The notes below the pieces were generated by a model, which had not been told where the DNA came from, searched no databases, and saw only the letters and a program-made list of their open reading frames with translations. Positions 11,993 through 23,400 of a stretch of 64,000 nt of DNA are shown here, in pieces (the stretch's first letter is position 1; every line of letters begins with the position of its first letter). A program made the translations under genes and the position numbers. The stretch comes from Pedinophyceae sp. YPF-701 (lineage: Eukaryota > Chlorophyta > Pedinophyceae): NCBI GenBank assembly GCA_916048055.1, contig CAJZHL010000031.1, forward strand, positions 1,488,001 through 1,552,000, in the 5' to 3' direction.

Positions 11993-13402
11993 CTAGAGCA
12001 ACTGCACGGCCGCGATGCTGGGAATGCGCTCGCGGAGCTTCTGCGTGACGGCGACGCGGACGGTCATGACCTCGGCCGCGGGGCCCGTGATGCGGACCTT
12101 GGCGATCGGGCCGTCCAGGCCGTCCAGGTGCAGTTCGCCGCCGCCCGTACCCACCAGGTACGGCCGGATCTCGTCGAGGACCGTCTCGACGTTCTCCTCG
12201 GTCAGCTCCATCCCGGACACCTCGGGCTCGATCTGGACGACCTCCATGATCTCCGGGATGACCTCCTGCGCGCAAGAGCGTAGTGAGGGAACCGGATTCG
12301 AGGGCTCTCGACTGGAAATGGACCGGGCTGGCCGTCTAGGCGCCCTGCGGCGTGCGAGGCGAGGTGGCTGCGCGCGGTGCGGCGCACCTTGAGTCGTCGC
12401 TCGATGCCCATTTGCATCGTGGTGGTGGACGAGGGACAGGACCCGCACGCGCCCTGCAGCTGCAGCTTGACGACGAGGCCGTCGATCTCGACGAGCTCGA
12501 CGTTGCCTCCGTCCGCCATGAGGTACGGCCGCACGTCGTCCAGGACCTGCGCAGCGGACGGGAGCGCGGGCGCTGGGCTCGCACACCAGGGGTGCGTGTG
12601 CGCGAGCGCTCGGGGCGCGCTTCGTGCCGCCGGGGGCGTCGGGGCCGAGAACCCTAGCACGTGTGTGCCCGTGCGGCGGAGAACACAAGAAAGCGGCGGG
12701 CGGGCGTCGTGCGGGCTGAGATGGTGTGCGGCGCATCCAGGGCTCGTGTCCGCGCGCGGGGCGCGGCCGCGACGCCGCCGGCGCACCTGCTCCACGTTCT
12801 CCTCCGTCAGCTCTAGAATCTCGCCCTCGATCATCGCGCGGCACGCCGTGGAACCTGCGAACAAGCCAAGGCTCCTACGCCGTGAGTGTCCCGCGCAATG
12901 CCGCCGCGCCGGCCCCCCGCGGGCGCCCTCCGCGCCATCACCGGGTAGCAGCGTGCAGTGCGTGCGCAGCGAGAGAGCCCGCCCGCGAAGCGCGGCGCCG
13001 CGGACGCCCGGTGCAGACGGCAGAGGCAAGGTCAAGCAGGGAGCGCGGCGTCGCGCGGCCGCCGCTCGCACAGCGAGGTTACTGGCGCGGCGGCCGCGCA
13101 GGGACGCTGGGTCAGCCGGTGAGGCCCTCGGAGGGCCGGACGGACAGCGCACGGCGGCGGCGTGAGCCGTGCCCTGCTCGCTCGCGCTCTTAGAGGGTGC
13201 GGATGGGGAGGGGGGGGCGCGGGGGGGGCGTACCGCGCCTGCGTCCAGCGAGCTCGAAGCCTGCGGAGGGCCGCGGCGCCCTGCGGGCGGAGAGAGCGGC
13301 CGCAGCGGAGGCGGGATTGCGCGCGGCGTTTCGGGGCGCAGTGACAGGGCGCGCCGCGACGCGCGACGGCGCGCCGACGAGCCCTTTCGCGACCACGGCC
13401 AT
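11993..13402 (-). CDS. NFU: Plastid NifU-like iron-sulphur scaffold, NFU2/NFU3 type
   Basis: Four exons on the minus strand (13402-13234, 12854-12787, 12546-12388, 12265-11993) join in phase to about 222 aa, close to land-plant NFU2. Exon 1 encodes an Ala/Arg-rich chloroplast transit peptide starting [19 protein letters not shown]. The first NifU domain ([18 protein letters not shown]...) carries the cluster-binding motif CGSCPSS. A second, degenerate NifU domain follows ([19 protein letters not shown]) in which the CxxC is lost, as in plastid NFU1-3. These scaffolds deliver 4Fe-4S and 2Fe-2S clusters to photosystem I and other stromal proteins. The gene is head-to-head with the IOJAP gene, 486 bp apart. 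The first acceptor and donor phases (1 then 2) match exactly, which strongly supports the model. Confidence 0.93.
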
Positions 13403-13660
13403 CCTGCTACGATAGGTTCCGGCGATGCGGGTCGTCGCTCACTGACGGTGCCGCGCTGCTGTGCGCACACGGGGGGCAAGCGGCCTCGAGGTGCTCGGGG
13501 CTGCGACACGCGCAGAAACTGTCGCTGCACACGTAGCCGTCGCTCCACTGCGCCAGGTGAACCAGCAGCTCCGAGCCGAACGCGCCTGGCACCGGCCCCG
13601 GCGCGCCAACGAGCCCCGGCGCGCCGTGCCGAGCCCGACCCGGACGGCCCAGCTCCCAGG

Positions 13661-13668
13661 TATAAAAG
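13661..13668 (+). promoter_or_regulatory. TATA box upstream of IOJAP gene
   Basis: TATAAAAG on the plus strand, 228 nt before the first downstream ATG (13889), in the divergent NFU/IOJAP region. AT-rich octamers are rare in this GC-rich DNA, so the match is meaningful. It may serve only the plus-strand gene. Confidence 0.55.
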
Positions 13669-13888
13669 CCGCATTCCGCGTCCGCACGGCCCTCACTTTC
13701 CCTGCGGCGCGCGCCCACAGCTCACACGTACCGTTCCCGTCCTGCGCGCACGCCTGCGCCGATACCACACGCCTCGGAAGCGCGACAGAAGCGGCATCTT
13801 TTTCGTGCCTCGAGTTGCTGCGCCTGCCAGGGCGGCCTCCGTTGGTTTCCGCACGCGTCCGCCGGAGCGGCCGCGCCGGTGGGAAGTC

Positions 13889-15077
13889 ATGCACGCTCAC
13901 GCCGCCCGCGCGCAGCGGCTCGCCGCGCAGGAGCGCGCACCTGCGACGTGCAGTCTTTGCAGGCAAGTGCACACGATTCCCGCGCCGCTCTTGGCCCTGC
14001 GGCGGAACAATCGCGACGGACCTGGCGCATTTTTCGTGAGCGCGCGGCTGACGGAGTCGCCACGCCACAGCAACCGCAGGAGCCGGCCCCAGGCGTCCCG
14101 GCAGCACGCTGCAAGCACGGGGCGTCGCCGGGCGGTGCGCGCGGCGGTCCTGGGCAGCCAGGACGAGATCACCTCGACCAGCATCAGCACCGCGACGCTC
14201 ACAGGCGGCGCGGGCGCCACGCACCGCGTCGACAAGATCGGCCGCACGGGGGACCTCAGCCTCGACCTCGCCCGTGCGTGCGCCAAGGCACGCAACCCCC
14301 CCACGCGCCCGCCCGAACAGTGCCCAGATGGTCGCCATGAACGCCAGCCCCCGAGCGCCGCGCCGCATGCCCGCACGGCGCCCTCACGCCCCACGCCCGG
14401 GTGCGGCGCATTGCCCGCTCCCCGGGCGCGGGCGCCTGGGCGCCGCGCGACACGTGGGCCAGCCATCGGCACGCTGGAACTGCACGTCTTCGAGACTGTG
14501 CTCGTTTTGTTTTTTTTTTGTTGCATTCTTTCTGCCCCTCCTCTCCTGTTGCGCGTGCGGGCTCTGCGCTTGAGCGTGGCGTCTCAGGAGGAGCGGGGGG
14601 CGGTGCGACGCGCTCGCGGATGCGTCGGACAGCAGCGAGGGTGGCCTCCCACGCGCGCACGTGCTCGGCTCCCCCACACACGCTCACGCGCACCGACCGC
14701 CCCCCGGGCACGTCAGACGGTCCCTCCGCCCGGCGACGCGTCTTGCTGCTCCGCAGGTCGCGGACGACACGAAGGCGGAGGATCTGATCCTGCTGCACGT
14801 GGAGCCGGTGGTGTCGTGGACGTCCTACGTCCTCCTCGTGACGGTCAACAACCGGCCGCAGATGCAGGCGGTGCTGTTCAAGATCGAGAAGATGGCCAAG
14901 GAGGTGTTCGACCGCACGACGATGGGGTCGAACAAGGGCCGCGCGGGCGGGTGGGAGCTGATGGACTTTGGGTCGGTGGTGGTCAACGTGCTGACGCCGG
15001 AGGAGCGGGAGCGGCTCGACCTCGAGACGTTCTACGGCGGGGCCGAGGAGCTCGACCTCGAGTTCGTCCGCGAGTGA
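13889..15077 (+). CDS. IOJAP/RsfS-family ribosomal silencing factor, plastid type
   Basis: RsfS/IOJAP proteins bind ribosomal protein L14 and block subunit joining; plant IOJAP acts in plastid ribosome biogenesis. The last exon (14757-15077) reads VADDTKAEDLILLHVEPV, then SWTSYVLLVTVNNRPQM, and GGWELMDFGSVVVNVL followed by DLETFYGG, matching the DUF143/Oligomerisation domain, closest to plant DG238/IOJAP. The first exon starts at the first ATG after the TATA box and encodes an Arg/Ala-rich leader with a plausible plastid cleavage site (AVRA|AV), then GRTGDLSLDLA, which aligns with residues just before the domain. Exon 1 (13889 to about 14273) and the last exon are out of phase, so a small exon in 14274-14756 is likely. 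That intron region also holds a T12 tract near 14508-14519. Confidence 0.82.
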
Positions 15078-15170
15078 TGCGCGGCGCTGTGCCGCGTCGC
15101 TGGGCGGCAGCGAGGCGTGCGACCGCGGGGGTGTTTGAGGGGGTGTTGAAGGGGGTGTGGTTGCTCGCCG

Positions 15171-15175
15171 TTACA
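15171..15175 (-). terminator. Candidate polyadenylation signal TGTAA for the E2 gene
   Basis: Minus-strand TGTAA 110 nt downstream of the UBE2J-like stop codon. Position and strand fit a chlorophyte-type poly(A) signal; inferred. Confidence 0.3.
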
Positions 15176-15284
15176 GCTCGCGGGCGCGCCGACGACGGAT
15201 TCGTCCGTCGCGAGGAGCGCGCAGCCCGCGTGATGGCGGTGTGTGGCAGGTGCCGCGCCCGTTGGGGGGGTTGGGTTTCTGTTC

Positions 15285-16880
15285 TTATGTGAAGGCGACC
15301 GCGACGCCGAGGACGATGATGACGGCAGCGATGACGCAGAGCGTAGCGGTGGTGCCTGGTCCGGTTTGCGCGGCCCTGGCGGCCCGCGCCGCGCTGTCCG
15401 GTTCGATGCCGTCGTCATCGTCGGTGGTGGCGCCCCGCCGCCGCCGCAGGCCTGCGTCGGGCGCGCGCGCGCCAGCTGCGCGGACGAGAGGCGTGCCGAG
15501 CGGCGGGGCTGTGTCAGCGGGGGCGGCGCGGGCCCGTCGATCGAAAGACACGCACGCAAGAAGAGACATCAATTCTCGATTGGCGAAGCACGCAAGTGTG
15601 CAGGCGTCAACAGGCGGCTGCGCGTCGGTGCGAGGTCCGTGGCGCTCGGAGACCCGCGGACGGCAGGGGCGCGCAGGGCAGCGCTGCGCGCTGCTACTGC
15701 TTGCCTGCAGAGCAGCGGTTATGCACACATGCGTTTGCCAACCCCCGCAGCCCCGCACGCGCGCGGGAGCTGCGCGATGGGCGGGTCCGTGCACCTAGAG
15801 TACGTGCGCGGGCCGGTGGCGGCGTACCTGACGCGACGGACGCGGCGGCGGACTCGGCAGCGGCGATGACTTCCGGAAACAGGGTTTTGAGTTTGTTGAA
15901 GCGCTTGTTGTACTCGATTGAACCCAGCGCGAACCGCCGGCGCTCCTGCGACGTCGCCCGCACGCCCCCTGCGCCGCACCACGCCGGAACGCGCCGCCTC
16001 GGCACAGCCGCGCCACCGAGAAGGCACACACTGCCACAAACCGCATTCGACCCATCGCGGCGCATAGCGCGGCCCCGCGGGCGGCACCGCCGGTGCGACG
16101 TGCGGCTACGCACCCGTCGTAATGACCTCCTCAACCATGAAGCTCTGCAGCCCGGCCAGGATGCTCGACACACGCCACATGGGGTTCCACGACTCCGGGT
16201 GGAAGTTTGTCATACTCATGCAGATGTCCTTCCCGGGGTCGAACCGCCCGGACGGCGTCAGCATCCGCACGGCCGGCCCCGCCTGCGGGTACGTGTCCGG
16301 GAACAGCAGCTTGCCATAGTAGAGCCCTGCAGTGAGAGAAGGGAAAGCAGGGAAAGGAGGGTCACGTCGGCGCGCGCGGCGCAGTTGCGGACGCGCGCGC
16401 GTGTGCTGTCCGGGAGGATGGCGCGGGGGGCGCGGGTGGCGCGCAGCGGGTGCGGCGGGACGGCGGCGGTGCGCGAGGTGGTGGTGGTGGCATGGGGGCG
16501 CACCGCCTTCGTAGTCGGTGTCGGGCGCGCCCTGGAGGAGGAAGTGCCACTCTGTGATGCACTTGGGGTCCGGAACCGCGTGAATTCCGTCCAGCGGCTG
16601 CTTCACGAGGTCCTTGTGCTCCTGCGCGATGCGCACGCGTGCGCGGCGTCGGTTTCCGCTCCTCGAGGCAAACGATGGGGCTACGCCGTTGCTCTCAAGC
16701 CACGGATGAGCCGTTTGTGCGGCGTGTCGCTGGCCAGCGCGCTGCCGTCGTCGCGGCCGCGGTAGGTCTGCAGAGGGCGACCGCTGCGCGCCGGGCGCAC
16801 GGCGCCCGGGCCGCTTCGACGTCAGCTCGCGCGCGTCTCACCTTCGTCAGGCGACTGATGCAGATCTTCGAAGGCGCCAT
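15285..16880 (-). CDS. Tail-anchored ubiquitin-conjugating enzyme E2, UBE2J/UBC6 type
   Basis: Five exons (16880-16842, 16621-16504, 16326-16114, 15968-15828, 15508-15285) join in phase to about 244 aa. UBE2J/UBC6 enzymes sit in the ER membrane and ubiquitinate substrates of ER-associated degradation. The UBC fold begins ISRLTKEHKDLVKQPL; the catalytic cysteine is in KDICMSMTNFHPESWNP, with the PMW..SSIL..L.SFM helix typical of this subfamily rather than canonical E2s. The helix SIEYNKRF and LFPEVI follow. A variable Asp/Arg-rich linker leads to a single C-terminal hydrophobic segment (TLCVIAAVIIVLGVAVAF) that fits a tail anchor. The first exon encodes only 13 residues. The end of exon 3 and start of exon 4 were fixed by phase and by comparison with the yeast LTTGS segment. 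Confidence 0.92.
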
Positions 16881-17276
16881 CCCGCTGCCGGCTGCGCGGA
16901 AACGCCAGCTCCTCTGTGCACGTCCGGCCGCGCCGCGCAGCAGCAGCGATCACCGCCGCCGATTCAGGCCGAATTCGCCCACAGATACTCCCAGCGAGCG
17001 ACGCCTCGAAGCCGCGCGCGAACGGCCCGCAGCCGGTCTCTCAAACGCCCGTTCGACCCTTCCTAGATAGGAAACTCTCGAAGTGCGGAACTAGGTCGGC
17101 CTCTATCTATCTAGGAAACCACGCCCGCCGCGACGCGCGCTCGAGTCTCCCGCCCCGCGCTCGCCCCGGCCCAACATCCCACGTCACCGCGCCGCACCAG
17201 CGCCTCACAATACGGCCGGGGGAGTCACCTCACGTCCCCCTCCCGCGTCCGCCCGCCCGCCGGCCCCGCGACGCCC
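16881..17276. other. Intergenic: E2 promoter side and 3' side of the mTERF-like gene
   Basis: Upstream of the E2 gene. An 8-bp inverted repeat (CCTAGATA near 17067, TATCTAGG near 17114) sits in a locally less GC-rich stretch. No exon supported. Confidence 0.4.
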
Positions 17277-18252
17277 CTACCGTCCCCCGCGCGCCCTGAA
17301 CGCCGACGCCCCCTCGCTGTCGCGCAGTATCTCCACGAACGACCGCCACGCCCCCGCACCGCGATGCAGCTGCCGCTCGACGGGGATGCCCGGCATGATG
17401 CGCGCCATCTTCCGCAGCGCGCGCTCGATCGTCGGGCCGGGGTCGGACTGCGAGGCCACGAGCGAGGGCCGCAGAAATAGGATTCCGGGAATGTTGCCAC
17501 TTGGGATGGCTTGTTTCAGGGCCATGACGCGCCGCACGACCTCCTCCGGCTCCAGCCGCAGGATCTCCGGGCGCTCTCTGCGTTGGCGGCGGGCGCGGGT
17601 GCGGAGACGCGGTTTCGGCGGGTCCGGAACCGCGCTGTGTGTGTGCGCGGTGAGGGGGGGGCGTGGCGGGGGGGGCTGGGGCGGGGGGGCGGACCGGATG
17701 ATCTCGATGGTGCGCAGCGGGGTCTCCATCCCGAGGAGGTCCGTGAGGAGCACCACCTTGCCCAGCAGCAGTCGTTCGCTGTGGGTGCTGTCCTCTAGGT
17801 ACGGGAGCACCCAGTCGCACCGTGGGTCCAGTTCCTGCGGCGTCCGTGCGCCGAATACGAAGCTCTGGGTCTGTGCTAGGGGCGCGGCGTCGGACGCGCC
17901 GGTGGGAACGCCGTGTGACGCACGGCAGAGCGCCGGAGCGAGGGCGGGGACGTGCCTGTACGCGTGCGAGGTCGGATCGGAGCTGCCGCGCGAGAGTGTA
18001 GCTGGTCTTGTCCTTCATGAACGTATCCCTCCATGTGGGGCGCGGCCCTTCCCACGCGCCCTCGAGCGTCCCCGGCGCCGGGCGAGCCCTCACCTGTGCC
18101 TCGGTCGTCAACACAGCCGTGTCCCGCTCCGCTACTGGACTCACAACCGCCCTGCGCGACACCGCTCGATTGTGAGGCGCCGCTGGCGGCGCGAACGGCG
18201 GCCTGGCCTGCCGCGTGGCAGCCAGCCGCGCGGTGGAGCTGCTTGCACACAT
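17277..18252 (-). CDS. Probable plastid mTERF-like helical-repeat protein
   Basis: Three exons (18252-17962, 17870-17695, 17577-17277) join in phase to about 255 aa. The N-terminus, starting MCASSSTARLAATRQARP, looks like a chloroplast transit peptide. The body has repeated helices ending in short motifs of the mTERF pattern: LLGMETPLRTIEIIRERPEI followed by PEEVVRRVMALKQAIP and IPGILFLRPSLV, where each unit ends ..P.[IL]L or similar. mTERF proteins bind organellar nucleic acid and act in transcription termination or intron splicing. Only about three repeats are visible, fewer than in most family members, so the identification is tentative; it could be another algal helical-repeat protein. 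A possible GTGAGG donor inside exon 1 would shorten the leader, but the frame stays open through it. Confidence 0.55.
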
Positions 18253-18535
18253 TCTCTCGGCAGGGTGCCGCCGCGGTGTGTGCGAGAGCGCCCGGGGTTC
18301 GACGCGAGCAGTTCGCCGCCTGCGCTGCGCGCGCCGCGCGGGTGCACTTTCAGCTCGAACACGGAGAGTCAACCCCCGCCACTCCTCCCCCCTCTCCCCC
18401 CCCCCGCGCGGCGCACGACTTTGCACGCCTTGACCGCCGCTGGCGGGGTCTCAAAGCACGCCGCCCCAGAGCGTGGTGCTCCGCGCACGTAGTGCGTGTC
18501 TTCGATGAGTTTCTCCGCCCAGACATAGCTGGAGA

Positions 18536-19976
18536 ATGAGCAGGCCGATACCGCGCACCGTGGTGCTCTCGAACGGCGTGGAGATGCCGCGTGTCGGGCT
18601 GGGCACGTTTCGTGTTCGCGGGCAGGAGGCCGCGCAGGCCGTGACGGCCGCGTTGAACGCGGGAACGAGGTGCGTCCATGGGGCCTGCTGCCGCCGCGGA
18701 GCGTTCGTCTGCGAAAGGACGTCGGGAGTGCACGACGCGGCGTCCCGCGTCGTGTCTTCGTGCTCCTCTCCGCTCGGACGGCCCTCTCGAGCGCTGCACC
18801 GCGGAGCTGCGGCGTCGTTTCGAGCCCAAACAATGCAGCCCCACTCATCATTTTATGATGACTATAATAATCCGTTCCGGATAGCAGCTGACGCTGGGAA
18901 CGCACGTGCGAACCCGCAACGCACGCTGGCGAGCCCCACTGTGCTTTCCCCGTCGCGCGCCGCGCAGGCACATCGACACAGCGTCCATCTACAAGAACGA
19001 GGCAGAGATCGGCGAGGCCATCCGCATGTCGGGCGTGCCGCGGGAGGACGTCTTCGTGACGTCCAAGGTGTCGCCCTACGAGCAGGGCGAGGCCGGCGCG
19101 TCCGCGGCGGTGGACGCCATCCTAAACAGGTGCGGCGCCGGTGCGAGCGCGCCCGGCACGCGACGCAGCGGCGAGCGCGGGCGCCCGACCTGCGCGGACG
19201 CGCCGATGCGTACATGAAAGAGGCTCGTTCGAATGTCCTTGTTCGAATGCCGTCGTTCGTCAATTAATTATGAATTTGTTCTTGGTTGGTTGTCTTCATG
19301 CAGGCTGGGCATGGAGTATGTCGATCTGCTGCTGGTGCACTGGCCCGGCGTCGCGAGGGCGAAGCGCGAGGGCCCCGAGAACGCCGCGGCGCGGCTCGGG
19401 ACCTGGCGCGTGCTGGAACGATGCTATGAGGAGGGGCGGTGTCGGGCCATCGGCGTCAGTAACTACACGCAGGGCCACCTGAAGGAGCTCCTGGGCGTCT
19501 CGAAGGTCGCCCCCGCGGTCAACCAGGTGCGTGCGGCCGCCGGCGCGACGGCAGAGACGGGAGCGGGCCGCGTGGCCGGTAGATACTGAAACAAGACTGC
19601 TCTTCTCCTGCTTCTGCAGATCGAGGTGCACCCGCGGTGCCAGCAGCGCGAGCTGCGCGAGTTCTGCGCGCAGAACCACGTCGCGGTCGTCGCGTACGCG
19701 AGCCTCGGCAGCGGGGAGCTTCTGTGCGAGCGGCACGTGCAGGACGCGGCGGCCGCGTCCGAGACCACGCCGGCGCGCGCGCTGCTCCTCTGGGGCCTGC
19801 ACCACGGCTGCTGCGTGATTCCGAAGTCGGGGGACCCCACACGGATCGCGGCGGCGTCCGAGCCGGCACTGTTGGGGGGCGCGGGCCTCTCGCAGGCGTC
19901 TCTGGCGCAGCTGGACGGCATGGAGGAGCTGCTAGGGCGGAAGAAGATCTGCTGGGACCCGGAGGGGATCGCGTAG
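18536..19976 (+). CDS. Aldo-keto reductase
   Basis: Four exons (18536-18669, 18968-19129, 19304-19526, 19620-19976) join in phase to about 291 aa, typical for the family. It is an NADPH-dependent carbonyl reductase of the cytosolic AKR4/AKR5-like type. Visible family marks are the N-terminal strand with GVEMPRVGLGTF, HIDTASIYKNE (catalytic Asp and Tyr), VTSKVSPYEQ (Lys), LLLVHWPG (His), IGVSNYTQGHL, and IPKSGDPTRI for NADPH phosphate binding. All four catalytic residues are present. Substrate cannot be told from sequence. Introns 1 and 2 both contain AT-rich blocks unlike the surrounding DNA. The start is 283 bp from the divergent mTERF-like gene. Confidence 0.93.
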
Positions 19977-20466
19977 CGCGGAGCGGTGGGCGCTTCGAGG
20001 CGAGCCGAGGCGTCCAGCGTTGCGTATGTGTGGCCGTATATCTAGATAGGCTGTGGGGCCGAAGACCAGATCGTCACGACTAGGTGGCGAGTTGTGCTAG
20101 CGTTTTGCTGCAGATGAGGCTCCGATTAAAGGCGTAGAGTCGTCCTGAATGATGTGAAATGTCCGAGAAACGATCAACACGAGGTTCTATGTGGCTCAAG
20201 AGGCGCGAGTGGCTTTAGGGCTCTCAAGGCGGGAGGAGCGCGGCGCACGCAGTGCGGCGCGCGCAGTACGCACGTGACGCCGCTGCGAGGCAGCAGCGTG
20301 GGCGGGCCGAGCGCGTCGCCGGCGTTTTCCTCACAAGTCTCTGGATCGATGAGGTGCGGGTGCGCGCCCGCGCGCCGGCCACAGGCGGCCCGTCAATGTC
20401 CGCGCACACCCCGCCCCCGCCGCCTGCTCGACACAGGACGCAACCTGTTATACCGTGCACACAGTG
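19977..20466. other. Intergenic, convergent (AKR and SLC13 3' ends)
   Basis: Holds the two 3' UTRs. Locally less GC-rich near 20035-20200. No exon, RNA or repeat supported. Confidence 0.4.
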
Positions 20467-23400
20467 TCAGACCACTGCGACTTCCGTCGTGTCCGTCCCG
20501 TTGCCAGACCCGGGCGTCCCCGCGCTCTTCCTCTGGCCCGCGCCACCGCTCGCCGTCGCGCTCCCGGAGTCGCCGGACGCGGGCGTCTCGCGCGACGCCC
20601 TTCTCAACTCCTGGCTCGACAGACCTAGTTTCCGCATTGAAATTCCCGCGATCGACTTGAGGCGCTCGCTCCCGCCGGCCCACCACGCGCGCACGAGGTC
20701 CAGCCCCTGCCGCCCGCCCGCGATCACCACGCACGCCACCGCCGCCACGATCAGCGGAATGTAAAACAGCTCGTCCAAGTTGATCGTGACGATCGCCGCG
20801 ACCGCCGAAACGATCTGCAGCGGCCCGCCGAAGACGATGAAGTTCCGGAAGGTGTACCCGCCCGCGCCGTACACCATCAGGTTCGTCTGGTACCCGAACG
20901 GGCTCATGAAGGCCGCCGACGCTCCGAGCATGATGGTGAATAGCATGAGACGGGGTTCCAGCCCCTTCTGCGCCGCGGCCTCGATGGCGATCGGGAACAT
21001 GAGCGCCGCGGCCGCGTTGTTCGCGATGACGTTCGACAGCACGGCCGTCGCGAGGTAGATCGCGGCGTACAGCGACACGTCGCCCACGCCCATGGCCTCC
21101 CCGCCCCGCACCAGCGTGTCCGCGATGGCTTTGGCGACGCCCGAGTTCTCGAGCGCGCGGCTGATGCCGAACGCCGCCGCGATCGTGATGATGACGTCCC
21201 ACTTGACCGCGCGGCGCGCCTCGGCGACGGAGAGCGTCTTCGTGAGCAGCAGCGCGGCGGCGGCAAACAGCGCGCACGTCACGAGCTCCGCGACGTCCGA
21301 CGCGTACACCGCGATCATCGCGACGCACGCGAGCGACGCGATCCCGAGCTTGTTCATGCGCGGCGGCGCGGAGTTGTCGATGGGGGCCACCAGCGCGAAC
21401 CCCGGGTCCGCACCGTGCCGGCGGATAAACTCCTTCGATGTGTCGAGGAGCAGGACGTCGCCGGCGTGGAAGGCCACGTCGCCGAGAGCTTCGCGCAGCC
21501 GCTCGCCGTGCCGGTGGACCGCGATGATCGCCGCGTCGAACCGCGTGCGGAAGTGCGACTGCCGCACGGTGCGCCCGACGAGGTCCGAGCGCGGGGAGAC
21601 GACGGCCTGCACGAGGAAGCGCTCGAGGCGGCCGGCCTGGAGCTTCGCGACCTGGTCCGTGTGCGGCTCGAGGCCGGGGAGCTTCCGCAGGGAGTTGACG
21701 CCCTCGATGTCCCCGGCAAACCAGAGCACGTCGCCCTGCAGGACGACCTCCTCCGGGCCGACGGCGTTGATGGCCTCGCCCGTCGCGCGCTCGATCGCGA
21801 CGAGGAAGGTCTGCGGGAGGCCGCGGAGGCCCGCCTGGTCGACGGTCTTGGCGATGAGCGGCGACCCCTTCTTCACCTCCATGGCGATGACGAACTCCTT
21901 GTTCGCGTCGCGGCTGTTGTTCTGGACGCACTCCACGTCGCGGAAGTGCTCGCGCACGACCTCGCCCTCCGGGTCGAAGTCGTCCGCGACGTTCATCACC
22001 AGCCGGTCGCCCCCCGACAGCACCACCTTGCCCAGGCCCCCCTTCAGGCGCTCCTCGCCGCGGCGCACGCTGATCAGCGTGGCGTGGAAGCGCGTCCGGA
22101 ACCCCACGTCCTTGACCGACTTGCCGATCAGCGGGCTCGAGTCCCGCAGCACCGCCTTCATCAGCTTGAACCCCCCCTGCGCAAAGTCAGACGCCAGCGC
22201 CACCGCGGCACTCGCCGCCCCGCGCGCCATCGCCTCCGCCTCCTCCTCCACCGTCATCTGCCGCCGCACCGACGCCCAGCTCCCCGCGCGCTTCCCCTCG
22301 CGCGCCGCCGGCGCCGCGCCGACCTCGACCTCGGTCAAGCTCACCACCTCGCCGGGGGGGTGTGTCGCCGTGCCGGGCTGGCTCGTCTGCAGCACCGACG
22401 CGCCGCCGGCCCCGCGGGCCCGCGGCAGCACCATGCTCTGCCGGCCCATGCGCGCGGCTGCCCCGCCGAGCGATGCGTTGAGGCGCCGGTCAGCGGCGCG
22501 CAGGCTGTGGGGCTGCGGCGCGGCAGCCGACGCGGGGGGCGCGGACGGCGCGTCGTGCGTGGACGCGCGGTGCGCGTCCGGCGCGCCGAGGGGCGTCGCG
22601 AGGGAGTGGCGCTGCAGGCGGCGCGCGGCGCGCGCGGAGGACCGCCGGCGGTCCACGGGGGCGTCGTCGCGCGGGGCGGCGGTGTCGCCCATGATCGGGA
22701 GCTGCCCCCACTGCGGCTCGTCGTCGTGCCCGAGGAGGCGCAGCTCGAGGCGCTGGCACAGGTCGCCGAGCTGCTCCGGGAGCCCTGCGGAGCGAGCGGG
22801 CGAGCGAGCTTGTTGCCTTGGTTGTTCGCGTGCACTCGCAGTCGAGAATCCACGACTGAAAACGCACCCGTGAACTCGAGGATGTCCTCCTCCAATATCG
22901 TGAAGTCCGACCCCACTGCAGGGTACACCGCGTCGCCGCGCCGCACGCACGCGAGGAAGAGGTCGCCGAGGCCGCGCAGCCCGGCCTCCGCGACCGTCTT
23001 CCCCGCGATCGGCGAGCCGTTGAGCACCGCCGTTTGGTACAGGTAGTCGTCACTCGTGCCGCCGCACTTGGGGCAACGGTGGCCAGGCGTCTCGCACTCG
23101 CGGCGCTTCCGCGGGCCCGGGAGGAGGCTCTCGCTGAAGAGCAGCATGTACGCGAGGCCGAAGAGCGCCACGGGGGCGCCGTACGGCGCCAGGTCGAACA
23201 GCGCGACCGACACGCCTGCGGGCGAGGGGGGGTGTTTCGTTGAACGGGGGTGTTTCTCCGCGGTGCGCGGCGCGGCGCGGCGAGGCGGGGGCGGTGGGCG
23301 GTGCGTGCCTGTGCCGCTGTCGGACGCGAGTCCTGCGACGACGAGGTTTGTTGACGTGCCGATGAGAGTGAGGGTGCCTCCGAGGATGGAGGCGAACGAG

